From positions 1,798,001-1,862,000 of the forward strand of contig NZ_CP059735.1 in assembly GCF_000948975.2 (NCBI RefSeq): DNA of 64,000 nt, in the 5' to 3' direction. The notes beneath the pieces were generated by a model that saw nothing but the letters and a program-made list of their open reading frames with translations, ran no database searches and had not been told where the DNA came from. The translations under genes were made by a program, and so were the position numbers. Of the stretch, positions 36,617 to 45,543 are shown in pieces (positions within the stretch are counted from its first letter, which is position 1; the number at the start of each line of letters is the position of its first letter). The DNA is from Thalassomonas actiniarum (GTDB lineage: Bacteria; Pseudomonadota; Gammaproteobacteria; Enterobacterales; Alteromonadaceae).

Positions 36617-37117
36617 ATGCAACTGTATATCATGCGTCATGGCCAGGCAAGCCCGGTAGCGAACTCTGACGCAGAGCGACAACTGACAAAACAAGGACAG
36701 TTCGAAGCCGAAATTATGGGCAAGTGGCTGAAAAATATGCAGGTGAATTTAGATCATGTGCTGGTAAGTCCTTATATCCGCGCGCAACAAACCGCCGCTA
36801 TCGTAAAAGCGACCCTGAGCTGGTCGGAGCCGGCGACTACTTGCGATTTTATTACCCCGTCAGGAAATGCTGCTCTTGTGCATGATTATCTTGACGGCAT
36901 GCTGGCCCAAAGCCGCGGCAAAAGCAATTCAGCCAAGGCAATAGAAACATTGTTGCTGGTTTCTCATATGCCGCTGGTAAGCTATTTGGTTGAAGATTTA
37001 ACCTTTGACCGTAAATCGCCGATTTTTCAAACGGCGGGTATCGCCCAGATAGACTATGACCTTGGCAGGATGAAGGGAGAGTTAGTACGTTTGGTGTCTC
37101 CGCACGATCTTTGTTAG
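36617..37117 (+). CDS. sixA: Phosphohistidine phosphatase SixA
   Basis: A histidine-phosphatase-superfamily protein of 166 residues. The catalytic RHG is in MQLYIMRHGQAS at the N-terminus, LVSPYIRAQQT carries the second Arg and LLVSHMPLVSYLV the second His. SixA removes phosphate from His in HPt-type proteins or the nitrogen-PTS. I chose ATG 36617 with GGGAG six bases upstream; an in-frame ATG-like start at 36602 adds five residues without a ribosome-binding site. A weak hairpin at 37176-37190 may end the mRNA. Confidence 0.92.
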   Translation: MQLYIMRHGQASPVANSDAERQLTKQGQFEAEIMGKWLKNMQVNLDHVLVSPYIRAQQTAAIVKATLSWSEPATTCDFITPSGNAALVHDYLDGMLAQSRGKSNSAKAIETLLLVSHMPLVSYLVEDLTFDRKSPIFQTAGIAQIDYDLGRMKGELVRLVSPHDLC

Positions 37118-37551
37118 CCTTAGCTTAAGCTTATCTCGTAAAAACTTCTCTTTTCTTGTTTTATCATCAATTAATGCCGGATGTTCCGGCTTTAATAAGG
37201 CGTGACTTGTCACTATAACAGTAGTACTACCGAGTAAATTTTATGAAAGACCAGCAGTGCGCGGAAGCTTGACCTTGCAAGCTGGTTTGGCCACGCAGCC
37301 CTGGTTGGTGATGTTTTTACCCATACAGGGAGGCCATTGTCCGGGGACAATATTGATGGTATTGCCGTACGCGCTAATGTAAAAGGCAATTGATGATGAG
37401 CAGCCGGAGGAACTGACGACAGGTCATCATAGCAAAGGCTCCGATAACTTAATCACGAAAGAGACTGAGCATTGCTATCAGTATAGTTCATTGGGTTTTT
37501 TACTGAGGAGGCGGGGGGGAATTGGTTATTGTCCACAGCCCCGTACAGGGA
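37118..37551. other. Intergenic region rich in short inverted repeats
   Basis: 434 bases without a convincing ORF. Perfect short inverted repeats follow one another: GCCGGA-TGT-TCCGGC (37176-37190, probably the sixA terminator), GTGACTTGTCAC (37202-37213), AGCTTG/CAAGCT (37266-37283), ATTGTCC-GG-GGACAAT (37336-37351) and ATGATGA/TCATCAT (37392-37429). The end contains GGGTTTTTTAC near 37495. It could encode a structured small RNA or be a decayed element; nothing here matches an RNA family I know. Confidence 0.45.
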
Positions 37552-38094
37552 TTAATCCCGGTAGAATTTATCTTTAAGCTCTATCAATACCAGCAGGGCA
37601 CCGTTGCCACCCCACTCCAGAGGGGCCTGGTGAAAGGCCATAACATCCGGGTGCTGTACCAGCCAGTGGGGCACTTTGGTTTTTAATATTCTTGAACCTA
37701 TACCGTGCACGATACACACACATTGGGCGTGTTCTTTTTGGCAGGCGTAGAGCAGGGCGGCAATTTCCTGCTTGGCCTGGTGTTGGTCCAGGCCGTGTAA
37801 GTCCAGGATCAGATCCGGGGAGTAGTGGCCGCGGCGCAGGTTTTTGGCTTCAAAAGTGTCGACGTCGTGGCGGACATATTTCATCGGCCCCTGGCTGTTG
37901 AGATCCGGTTCAAACTCATCGGAAAAATGAAACTGGGCAGCCTGCTTAGCGCTTTTGTCTTTTCCAAGCTGGATTTTCTTCTTCGCCTGCTTGGTGGTCG
38001 GGCGTATTTTATCCTGCTCCATAGGTTTTACCTTGCCTATGGCTTCTTTGAATAACTGCTTTTCCTGGGCGCTCAGGGCGTTCTTTAGTTTCAT
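37552..38094 (-). CDS. smrB: Endonuclease SmrB
   Basis: A 180-residue protein with a C-terminal Smr domain: LILDLHGLDQHQAKQEI near residues 95-111 and CVCIVHGIGSRILK near 125-140, then FHQAPLEWGGNGALLVLIE. The middle block SDEFEPDLNSQGPMKYVR matches E. coli SmrB (YfcN). SmrB cuts mRNA at collided ribosomes for rescue. In many gammaproteobacteria it is divergent from prmB, as here, but two extra genes stand between. Confidence 0.93.
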   Translation of the reverse strand: MKLKNALSAQEKQLFKEAIGKVKPMEQDKIRPTTKQAKKKIQLGKDKSAKQAAQFHFSDEFEPDLNSQGPMKYVRHDVDTFEAKNLRRGHYSPDLILDLHGLDQHQAKQEIAALLYACQKEHAQCVCIVHGIGSRILKTKVPHWLVQHPDVMAFHQAPLEWGGNGALLVLIELKDKFYRD

Positions 38095-38195
38095 GGCGCA
38101 AGTCTAAAAACATCTGCAGGTAAATTCAACCACTAATGCCGCTGCGCGGGTATTTTACCGGGGCATTTACCGTGACAGCCTTGTTTTATGCCGCT

Positions 38196-38594
38196 TTATT
38201 TTCTGCGCTGCTCCAAATAACCTTGTGCCTGAAACCAGGCCAGGGCGGTGACGGTAATATTGATGCCAATAATGAGTGCTGTGGCGGGGGCAGATATCCG
38301 CTCTTGGTAGTAAGCCAGGGCGATAAAGGTGAGTATGACCCAGGCAATGTCGGAAAAAACCACCGAGACGATCAGTTTTTCAGCCCGGGCAGGGTTTTTT
38401 ACCATAAATAGCAGTTGAGCGGAAAAGGCGATTAAGCCCACGCCGAATAATGTCCATAGCAAAGCGGGCATCGGAATATGGGGAATGAGAAAGTCTTGGG
38501 CCAGGAGGAAAATCATTCCGCTGAAAAACGAAAATAGCGCATTGGCGGACATGGCTTTTTGTAATCGGTTTGGCTTAGTTTTTAACATTGACAT
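38196..38594 (-). CDS. Hypothetical four-helix membrane protein
   Basis: About 132 residues from ATG 38594 (MSMLKTKPNRLQKAM); an upstream in-frame start at 38642 is possible but would sit in the repeat-rich promoter region. Four hydrophobic helices: ALFSFFSGMIFLLAQDFL, LLWTLFGVGLIAFSAQLLFM, VSVVFSDIAWVILTFIALAY and ALIIGINITVTALAWF. No function is recognised. Divergent from the HxlR-type regulator across three direct repeats, so it is the likely target of that regulator. Confidence 0.75.
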   Translation of the reverse strand: MSMLKTKPNRLQKAMSANALFSFFSGMIFLLAQDFLIPHIPMPALLWTLFGVGLIAFSAQLLFMVKNPARAEKLIVSVVFSDIAWVILTFIALAYYQERISAPATALIIGINITVTALAWFQAQGYLEQRRK

Positions 38595-38613
38595 CGGCTG
38601 GCCTATTTTATTT

Positions 38614-38686
38614 ACTTTAAAAAGGTATAGTGAAGATATCACTTTAAATATCTATAGTAAAGTTTTGCTTTAAAAAGCTATAGCAA
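38614..38686. promoter_or_regulatory. Three 20-base direct repeats between membrane protein and HxlR regulator
   Basis: ACTTTAAAAAGGTATAGTGA at 38614-38633, ACTTTAAATATCTATAGTAA at 38641-38660 and GCTTTAAAAAGCTATAGCAA at 38667-38686. The period is 26-27 bases and the core is CTTTAAA(6 bases)TATAG. They sit between divergent genes, one a regulator, which fits an autoregulated operator array; the TATAG cores may also include -10-like elements. Confidence 0.7.
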
Positions 38687-38715
38687 GTGTTTTGGCTTGC
38701 GGGTACACTTTACGG

Positions 38716-39321
38716 ATGAAAAAAAGAACCTATCAGCAAAATTGTTATCTGGCCCAGGCTGGCGATTTCCTTGGAGAACGCTGGACCTTATTGATTTTCA
38801 GGGAGCTGTTGATTCAGCCATGCCGCTTTAAGGAGCTAAATACCTACCTGGCAGGCATGGGCACCAATTTGCTCAGCCAGCGGCTGAAAGAGCTGGAGCA
38901 GTGCGATATGGTGGCAAAGCTCAACCCGGAAGATAAACGCTCGGCGTACCGGTTAACAGAAAAGGGGCGGGAGCTTGAAGGGGTGATCCTGGAGCTTATC
39001 CGTTGGGGGGCCGGGGCGTTGCCGCTGGAAAAAGAGGGGAGGCATTTTCATCACTGGGATCTGCTGGCAATGAAGGCGTTATTTTCTCCCCGCCATTGCC
39101 GGGCAGGCATCACGATTCAATTTGCCTGTGAAGAGTTAACCGCCTGGGTGGCGACCGAGCAGCTCGGCGGGGCTTTTGCCTTGAACTTTGCTATCGGCAT
39201 GGCAGAAGATGCCGATATTGAGCTGGCCATGACCATAGCTGATTTCCAGCAGCAGGCGTTGGCAGGGAAATATCACCATGATGCCAGGCTCAATGCCTTT
39301 ATCGCTTGTTTTAATCCTTAA
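38716..39321 (+). CDS. HxlR-family transcriptional regulator
   Basis: A 201-residue protein from ATG 38716. The N-terminal winged helix follows the HxlR pattern: CYLAQAGDFLGERWTLLIFR, FKELNTYLAGMGTNLLSQRL (recognition helix) and YRLTEKGREL. Most HxlR proteins are about 110-150 residues; the extra C-terminal domain of about 90 residues (from LFSPRHCRAG, with an SCP2-like feel) may bind a ligand. An in-frame start at 38692 is less likely. Probably controls itself and the divergent membrane protein. Confidence 0.85.
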   Translation: MKKRTYQQNCYLAQAGDFLGERWTLLIFRELLIQPCRFKELNTYLAGMGTNLLSQRLKELEQCDMVAKLNPEDKRSAYRLTEKGRELEGVILELIRWGAGALPLEKEGRHFHHWDLLAMKALFSPRHCRAGITIQFACEELTAWVATEQLGGAFALNFAIGMAEDADIELAMTIADFQQQALAGKYHHDARLNAFIACFNP

Positions 39322-39432
39322 TTTAGCGTGCAATTTTCTGCTGAACTATCTATGCAACGATCTGTTCAATAAGGGGCGTTTAGCGGTAGAATAACCGCGA
39401 GCCCTATTTTTACTATCCTTTGAGGAAGCTTT

Positions 39433-40374
39433 GTGAGTACCTTTGATACCGTGCCCGTAAGTGCGCAATTACATACCATAGGCGATTATTTGCGTTTTGC
39501 CGCCAGCCAGTTTAACCGTGCTGAGCTCTATTTTGGTCATGGTACCGACAATGCCTGGGACGAGGCCGTTACCCTGGTGATGTATGCGCTGGACTTACCC
39601 GAACACCTAACCGAGCAGGTGATGGCGTGCCGCTTGCTGGATCAGGAAAAATCCGAGCTGTTGGCGATTATCGAGCGCCGCGTAGTGGAGAATATTCCCG
39701 CCGCTTATATTACCAACCACGCCAGGTTTGCCAATTTATCTTTTTATGTCGACGACAGGGTACTGGTGCCGCGCTCGCCGATTGGCGAATATATTGAAAA
39801 GCAGTTTGCGCCGTTAATCGACGCCAATAAGCCGCCGGAGCGTATCCTGGATTTATGTACCGGCAGCGGCTGTATTGCCATTGCCTGTGCCTATGCCTTC
39901 CCGGAAGCCGAGGTCGATGCGCTCGACCTGTCGGTAGATGCCCTGAATGTCGCACAGATTAATATCGAAAATCATGGACTTAGTGAACAAGTTATTCCAA
40001 TTCAATCTGATGTTTTTTCTGGGATCCCGGGACTGAGTTATGATTTAATTGTGACCAACCCGCCGTACGTCGATCAGGAAGATGTTGATTCCCTGCCGCA
40101 GGAGTATATACACGAGCCGGAAATGGGCTTAGGCTGTGGCGTCGACGGTTTGGATATCGTGCGGAAAATTCTCGCCCAGGCGTCGGAGCATCTTAATGAT
40201 AACGGCCTTTTAATTTGCGAAGTCGGCAATTCGCAAATTCATGTCGAGGAAGTTTATCCCGAAGTTCCTTTCACCTGGCTGACGTTCGAACGCGGCGGGC
40301 ACGGGGTCTTTATGTTAACGAAGGCACAACTACTTCAATATGCTGAAACTTTTAAACAACAGGTAATAGATTAA
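39433..40374 (+). CDS. prmB: Ribosomal protein L3 glutamine methyltransferase PrmB
   Basis: Methylates Gln of ribosomal protein L3 using S-adenosylmethionine. 313 residues: the SAM motif [16 protein letters not shown] near 137-152 and the catalytic [10 protein letters not shown] near 210-219 that positions the Gln side chain. GTG start with GAGGAAG upstream. It ends 2 bases before aroC; the pair is conserved in gammaproteobacteria. Confidence 0.95.
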   Translation: MSTFDTVPVSAQLHTIGDYLRFAASQFNRAELYFGHGTDNAWDEAVTLVMYALDLPEHLTEQVMACRLLDQEKSELLAIIERRVVENIPAAYITNHARFANLSFYVDDRVLVPRSPIGEYIEKQFAPLIDANKPPERILDLCTGSGCIAIACAYAFPEAEVDALDLSVDALNVAQINIENHGLSEQVIPIQSDVFSGIPGLSYDLIVTNPPYVDQEDVDSLPQEYIHEPEMGLGCGVDGLDIVRKILAQASEHLNDNGLLICEVGNSQIHVEEVYPEVPFTWLTFERGGHGVFMLTKAQLLQYAETFKQQVID

Positions 40375-40376
40375 TA

Positions 40377-41468
40377 ATGTCAGGTAATACATTCGGAAAG
40401 TTATTTACGGTGACCACTTTCGGGGAAAGTCATGGTCTGGGCTTAGGGGCGATTATTGACGGTTGTCCTCCGGGACTGGAGCTGACGGAAGCCGACTTGC
40501 AGGCAGATCTCGACCGCAGAAGACCGGGCACCTCGCGTTATACCACGGCGCGCCGGGAACCGGATCAGGTCAAAATTATGTCCGGGGTGTTTGAAGGAAA
40601 AACCACGGGCACACCGATAGGGTTACTGATCGAAAATACCGATCAGCGCTCGAAAGATTATTCTGATATTGCCCAGAACTTCCGTCCCGGCCATGCCGAT
40701 TATACTTACTGGCAGAAATACGGCATTCGTGATTACCGTGGCGGCGGACGCTCTTCTGCCCGGGAAACCGCGATGCGGGTGGCTGCCGGTGCGATTGCGA
40801 AAAAATACCTGAAGCAAAAGTTCGGCATTGATATTAAAGGCTGTGTCACCCAGATTGGCGATATTGCCGCGCAAAACTATGACTGGAATATTGTTGAAGA
40901 GAATCCGTTTTTCTTTCCGGATGAAAGCAAGCTGGAGCAGCTGGACGAAAAACTGCGGGAAATTATCCGCGGTAAAGACTCTATCGGCGCCAAAGTGATG
41001 GTGGTTGCCGATAATGTGCCTGTGGGCCTTGGCGAGCCTATTTTTGACCGTCTCGATGCCGAAATTGCCCATGGCCTGATGGGTATCAATGCGGTGAAAG
41101 GGGTGGAGATAGGCGACGGTTTTGCCGTGGTGAATCAAAAAGGCTCTGAGCACAGGGATGAACTGACACCGGAAGGGTTTGCCAGCAACCATGCCGGCGG
41201 TGTTTTAGGGGGCATTTCTTCCGGTCAGCAGATTGTCGCCAATATTGCGTTAAAACCGACTTCCAGTATCGGTGTGAGCGGTAAAACCGTGGATTTGCAG
41301 GGGGAGTCGACGGATATTATTACCAAGGGCCGTCATGATCCTTGTGTCGGTATCCGTGCGGTGCCGATTGCCGAAGCTATGCTGGCATTGACCCTGATGG
41401 ATCATTTTTTAAGACACAGGGGGCAAAATGCCGATGTGGTATGCCCGACGCCGGTGATCACCGGCTAG
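40377..41468 (+). CDS. aroC: Chorismate synthase
   Basis: Last common step of aromatic amino-acid synthesis: EPSP to chorismate with reduced FMN. Family signatures: [18 protein letters not shown] at the N-terminus, the [14 protein letters not shown] region near 100, and [15 protein letters not shown] near 335. 363 residues is normal. Directly follows prmB. Confidence 0.97.
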   Translation: MSGNTFGKLFTVTTFGESHGLGLGAIIDGCPPGLELTEADLQADLDRRRPGTSRYTTARREPDQVKIMSGVFEGKTTGTPIGLLIENTDQRSKDYSDIAQNFRPGHADYTYWQKYGIRDYRGGGRSSARETAMRVAAGAIAKKYLKQKFGIDIKGCVTQIGDIAAQNYDWNIVEENPFFFPDESKLEQLDEKLREIIRGKDSIGAKVMVVADNVPVGLGEPIFDRLDAEIAHGLMGINAVKGVEIGDGFAVVNQKGSEHRDELTPEGFASNHAGGVLGGISSGQQIVANIALKPTSSIGVSGKTVDLQGESTDIITKGRHDPCVGIRAVPIAEAMLALTLMDHFLRHRGQNADVVCPTPVITG

Positions 41469-41609
41469 CTTGCTTTTCTGTCAGCAAGCCTGACCCTGGC
41501 AAGGTGGAGTAAATAAGAATAATGAGATACAGGCGGCAGGGCTGCTATAAAGTATGGCAGGCCCCTGTTTCTTTTTATATGCTTGCAGGGTAAATTGTTT
41601 CTTATTATA

Positions 41610-41646
41610 AAAAAGCCGCAAACAAGTATCTTGTTTGCGGCTTTTT
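41610..41646. terminator. Bidirectional terminator between aroC and lipA
   Basis: A perfect 17-base stem (41610-41626 with 41630-41646) with a 3-base loop, A-rich on the left and T-rich on the right. It serves convergent aroC and lipA. One of the strongest hairpins in the window. Confidence 0.9.
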
Positions 41647-41696
41647 CTTTATAGGATGTATGCCGTGAGGTCACGGCGATACCGGCGGTAGAGTTT

Positions 41697-42665
41697 TTAT
41701 TTTACTTCTTCACCGGCAGCCTGTTTGTCGGCATGGTAGCTAGAGCGTACCAGCGGGCCACAGGCGGCATGTTCAAAGCCCATCTTCATGGCTTCAACAC
41801 GGAACATTTCAAATTCATCGGGGTGTACGTAGCGCTCAACCGGCAGGTGATGTTTACTCGGCTGCAGGTACTGGCCTATGGTCAGCATAGTTACGCCGTG
41901 ATTGCGCAAATCCTGCATCACTTCGAGGATTTCTTCATTGGTTTCACCCAGGCCTACCATTAAACCGGATTTGGTCGGCACGTCCGGGTTGGCTTCGCCG
42001 AACTTTTTCAGCAAATCCAGTGACCACTGGTAGTTGGCGCCGGGGCGGGCCTTGGTATATAAGCGTGGTGCGGTTTCCAGGTTGTGGTTAAACACATCCG
42101 GCGGCGACTGGTTTAAAATCTCCAGTGCCTTGTCCATGCGGCCACGGAAATCCGGTACCAGGACTTCAATCTTGGTATTAGGGGCGTGGATGCCGATTTC
42201 TTTGATACAGTCGGCAAACTGCTGGGCGCCGCCGTCTCGTAAATCGTCACGGTCAACGGAGGTGATCACCACGTATTTCAGCGCCATGTCTTTTAGCGTT
42301 AATGCCAGCTTTTTCGGCTCTTCCGCGTTGGGAGCCAGCGGGCGGCCATGGCCGACATCGCAGAAGGGACAACGACGGGTACAGATATCACCCAAGATCA
42401 TAAAGGTGGCGGTGCCGTGGTTAAAACACTCCGACAGGTTCGGACAGGAAGCTTCTTCACAAACCGAATGCAGATCATGTTTACGTAGTGCCGATTTTAT
42501 TGAGTCGATGCGCTCTGTGGTGCGGGGCAGCTTGATGCGTAACCATTCGGGTTTGCGTAACATGGTTTCCCGCTCTGAGGTGACCACTTTGATCGGAATA
42601 TGTGCCATTTTGTCTGCGTCACGCAACTTAGTGCCCGGGGCAATGCGTGATGATTTAGTCGTCAT
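41697..42665 (-). CDS. lipA: Lipoyl synthase
   Basis: Radical-SAM enzyme that inserts two sulfur atoms into protein-bound octanoate. 322 residues with both cluster motifs: [12 protein letters not shown] (auxiliary 4Fe-4S) near residues 69-80 and CTRRCPFC (radical-SAM CxxxCxxC) near 95-102; the C-terminal RSSYHA is also present. Downstream of lipB, its substrate supplier, on the same strand. Confidence 0.97.
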   Translation of the reverse strand: MTTKSSRIAPGTKLRDADKMAHIPIKVVTSERETMLRKPEWLRIKLPRTTERIDSIKSALRKHDLHSVCEEASCPNLSECFNHGTATFMILGDICTRRCPFCDVGHGRPLAPNAEEPKKLALTLKDMALKYVVITSVDRDDLRDGGAQQFADCIKEIGIHAPNTKIEVLVPDFRGRMDKALEILNQSPPDVFNHNLETAPRLYTKARPGANYQWSLDLLKKFGEANPDVPTKSGLMVGLGETNEEILEVMQDLRNHGVTMLTIGQYLQPSKHHLPVERYVHPDEFEMFRVEAMKMGFEHAACGPLVRSSYHADKQAAGEEVK

Positions 42666-42732
42666 ATCTTCTTTTCCAAACCTGTTGTTGTGGATGGTAT
42701 TCTTTTGTTTCTAATTAATTATCAGTCGATGT

Positions 42733-43395
42733 CTATTCATCGACCAGCAGGGTTTCTAAGCCGTTTTGGTAACGGACTTCCTCTGCTTCGAATAACCGGG
42801 TTAAATGCTCGATTAAACTTTTGCCGGCTTCTTCGACATTGTCCGGGCCGTTATAGTCGCAGGTTTGTACCATTTCCAGTCCGGCATAACCGCAGGGGTT
42901 AATGCGCAGAAACGGGGACAAGTCCATATTGACGTTTAACGCCAGGCCGTGGAATGAGCAGCCCTTACGTACCCTAAGCCCTAAAGAGGCGACTTTTTTG
43001 TCGTCGACATATACGCCGGGGGCATCTTTTTTGGCATAGGCGGTAATATTATAATCCGCTAAAGAGGCCACTATGCTGTTCTCAATCAAAGTTACCAGCT
43101 CGCGTACGCCGATTTTTCGCCGGCGCAGGTTGATCATAAAATAAATCACCTGCTGGCCCGGGCCGTGATAGGTCACCTGGCCGCCGCGGTCGACTTTCAC
43201 CACGGGAATATCGCCCGGCATCAACAGGTGTTCTTCTTTGCCTGCCTGTCCCTGGGTAAAGACCGGGGGATGTTCTACCAGCCATAATTCGTCTAAGGTG
43301 TCGTCATTACGGTTGTCGGTAAAATGTTGCATCGCCTGCCAGACCTTGGTGTAGTCCATGTTGGCAAGCTGCCGAATTATTAACGTATTTTGCAA
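42733..43395 (-). CDS. lipB: Octanoyltransferase LipB
   Basis: Transfers octanoyl from acyl-carrier protein to lipoyl domains. Signatures: [33 protein letters not shown], the catalytic Lys in [20 protein letters not shown], and [11 protein letters not shown] chose the TTG at 43395 (220 residues, beginning [10 protein letters not shown], read as Met) with AGGG seven bases upstream, matching the E. coli N-terminus. An in-frame start at 43455 would add 20 residues unlike the family. Confidence 0.95.
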   Translation of the reverse strand: MQNTLIIRQLANMDYTKVWQAMQHFTDNRNDDTLDELWLVEHPPVFTQGQAGKEEHLLMPGDIPVVKVDRGGQVTYHGPGQQVIYFMINLRRRKIGVRELVTLIENSIVASLADYNITAYAKKDAPGVYVDDKKVASLGLRVRKGCSFHGLALNVNMDLSPFLRINPCGYAGLEMVQTCDYNGPDNVEEAGKSLIEHLTRLFEAEEVRYQNGLETLLVDE

Positions 43396-43512
43396 GTCAG
43401 AGCCCTGATATATTCGGAATGTGCTTAGTATATTAAAATTATAAGGGAATATCACCCCGGCAGCTGTATGGTTATTGCGATGCCGGGAAAACAGACAAAA
43501 ACAAACCTTGAT

Positions 43513-43776
43513 TTACAGGACGTAGCGTACCTGCTCAATGGCATTCAGGCTGGTATAAATCAATTCGACATGTTCTTTACTGGTCACGGTAACGGCAACA
43601 GAAACCGAGTGATAATTACCTTTCGAGCTGGCTTTTACCGTCGGGGCATAATCGCCCGGGGTATGTTTTTGCAGCTCGGCAACGATAAGATCGGGTAATT
43701 CATCACAGGCGATACCCATTACTTTAAAGTTTAATACCGCGGGAAAATCTAATAACTCATCAAAACGGGTTTGCAT
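43513..43776 (-). CDS. ybeD: DUF493 family protein YbeD
   Basis: 87 residues, ACT-like small fold, beginning [12 protein letters not shown] and containing [15 protein letters not shown] as in E. coli YbeD. Function is not well defined; it is conserved between dacA and lipB. AAAGAG precedes the ATG. Confidence 0.93.
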   Translation of the reverse strand: MQTRFDELLDFPAVLNFKVMGIACDELPDLIVAELQKHTPGDYAPTVKASSKGNYHSVSVAVTVTSKEHVELIYTSLNAIEQVRYVL

Positions 43777-43907
43777 TTCATTTCTCTTTTACAATGTCAT
43801 TATTTAAGTGTTTGTTTCGTCGGCCAAAACACACTAGTTGCGCCCAAGTTGGCCACTCAAGCCAGCTATTTGTGGTTATTTTATCACTAATTGATGGGGC
43901 AGGGCTA

Positions 43908-44066
43908 ATACCAAACGAAATAATTAGTTAACCATCTTCAATGGTCTAAACACTCAACTTCTTCGTTGCGCTCAATCCCAATAGCTGGCTATTGCTCAAT
44001 CACGCGCCTTGAATTTGAGTCTTTATCCTCATTGAATCTTGGTCACCTAATTATTACGTTTGGCAT
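43908..44066. repeat. MITE-like palindromic repeat, copy 1 (159 bases)
   Basis: Terminal inverted repeats of about 38 bases (ATACCAAACGAAATAATTAG at the left, matched in reverse by CTAATTATTACGTTTGGCAT at the right) enclose a second palindromic zone centred on CAATAGC-TG-GCTATTG. The element is thus one long imperfect hairpin. A second copy of exactly the same length lies at 55784-55942. It encodes no protein and lies between ybeD and dacA on either side of minus-strand genes. 43777-44190 holds nothing else but the dacA terminator. Confidence 0.85.
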
Positions 44067-44144
44067 GATATCTCAGCAAACTAAGATATCCTTTATGGTG
44101 ATGTTATCGGTAATTTCAACAGTACCGTTAACTTTCAGGCATAA

Positions 44145-44171
44145 AAAATCCCGGCTCAAGGCCGGGATTTT
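44145..44171 (-). terminator. Terminator of dacA
   Basis: AAAATCCCGGC (44145-44155) pairs perfectly with GCCGGGATTTT (44161-44171), loop of 5. On the minus strand the stem is followed by TTAT. It lies 20 bases after the dacA stop and ends the cell-wall transcript. Confidence 0.85.
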
Positions 44172-44190
44172 CTTTTAAGCGACACTGGCA

Positions 44191-45375
44191 TTAGTTAACA
44201 AACTGAAGCTTAACGTAATCCAGCAAACGGCTGAACATACCGCCTTCGTTAACTTCCTGTAAGGTGACTAACGGGTAGTTGGCGATGTCCTGACCGTCGA
44301 GTTGTAAGAACAGTTTACCAACCACTTCGCCTTTATTAAGCGGTGCGGTGAGCTGGCGATCCAGCTCGATGTTGGCTTTGAGGTTTTTGCTTTGCCCCCT
44401 GGGGATAGTGATCGGCGTGTCAACCAAAATACCTAAATCGACTTCTTCGATATCCCCCATCCAGACGCGGTTGGCGGCAAATTTTTCGCCGGCATGGTAC
44501 GGGGTAATGGTTTCGAAGAAACGGAAACCATAGTTCAGCAGCTTTTTACTTTCTACCTTACGGGCGCGTTCGCTTTCTGTGCCCATAACGACCGTAACCA
44601 GGCGCATATCATTTTTTGTGCCCGAGGTCACCAGGCTGTATCCGGCCTTGGAGGTATGGCCGGTTTTTAAACCGTCCACATTCAGGCTTTTATCCCACAA
44701 CAGGCTGTTGCGGTTATATTGCTTGATGTTGTTGTAGGTAAAAGATTTTTGCTTATAAACCTTATATTCTTCCGGTACGTCACGGATAAGGGCGATAGCC
44801 AGGGTGGCCATATCACGCGGTGTGGTCTGGTGTGAATCGCTGTCCAGGCCGTGGCTGTTTTCAAAAAAACTGCTGTTCATGCCAAGCTGTTCGGCATGGG
44901 CATTCATTAAATCGGCAAAGGCGCTTTCGCTGCCGGCGATATGCTCGGCCATGGCAACACAGGCGTCGTTACCCGAGGCAACGATGATGCCCTGGTTGAG
45001 TAAATCTACCGAGACTTCTGTGCCTACTTCGATAAACATTTTTGACGACTCGGGGAAGTTTTTCGCCCAGGCGTTTTCACTGATGGTGACTTTATCGTCT
45101 TTGCTGATGTTGCCGGTTTTGATTTCCTGGCCGATGATGTAGCTGGTCATCATTTTGGTCAGGCTGGCAGGAGCCAGCAGGGTATCGGCATTGCCTTCTG
45201 CAATCACCTTGCCCGTGGTGTAATCCATCAGGATATAACCCTTGGCATTAATTTCCGGAGGGCTGGGAATGATCACCTGTTGCGCCAGGGCTGAGGCGCT
45301 GATGATAAGAGAGCCGAAAAGAGTAATAATTTTGCTTCGAGCAAAGACTCGTTTGCCTGCCAAATTCTTGGGCAT
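44191..45375 (-). CDS. dacA: D-alanyl-D-alanine carboxypeptidase (PBP5/6 type)
   Basis: Removes the terminal D-Ala from peptidoglycan stem peptides in the periplasm. 394 residues: signal peptide at 1-31 (ends ALAQ), SxxK as SLTKM near residue 71, SGN near 133, KTG in GLKTGHTSKAG near 236, and a C-terminal beta domain with an amphipathic membrane anchor (SRLLDYVKLQFVN). Conserved order after rlpA. Confidence 0.95.
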   Translation of the reverse strand: MPKNLAGKRVFARSKIITLFGSLIISASALAQQVIIPSPPEINAKGYILMDYTTGKVIAEGNADTLLAPASLTKMMTSYIIGQEIKTGNISKDDKVTISENAWAKNFPESSKMFIEVGTEVSVDLLNQGIIVASGNDACVAMAEHIAGSESAFADLMNAHAEQLGMNSSFFENSHGLDSDSHQTTPRDMATLAIALIRDVPEEYKVYKQKSFTYNNIKQYNRNSLLWDKSLNVDGLKTGHTSKAGYSLVTSGTKNDMRLVTVVMGTESERARKVESKKLLNYGFRFFETITPYHAGEKFAANRVWMGDIEEVDLGILVDTPITIPRGQSKNLKANIELDRQLTAPLNKGEVVGKLFLQLDGQDIANYPLVTLQEVNEGGMFSRLLDYVKLQFVN

Positions 45376-45543
45376 AATGATCCTTTGAAATTCTTATTTT
45401 GTTTGATGCTTACTGGCTTATCCGGTTCATCTTTTTTCGATAACCCTTGCTAATAAATAGCAATAAATAGCCAACAAAAATTTTTCCCGAGTATAACATT
45501 ATCACCGCCGTTTACTATGGGGCAGGGAGAAAGTTTTCTCCGG

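Noticed and set aside
37243-37272. Short ORF after sixA (ATG 37243)
   Set aside because: Only nine codons and no ribosome-binding site; more likely part of the inverted-repeat-rich gap.
38614-38686. Possible small CRISPR-like array
   Set aside because: Only three units with 6-7-base spacers and no cas genes; operator repeats explain it better.
42034-42714. 226-codon open frame on the plus strand opposite lipA
   Set aside because: lipA is certain on the other strand, with both Cys motifs; this frame shows no family features.
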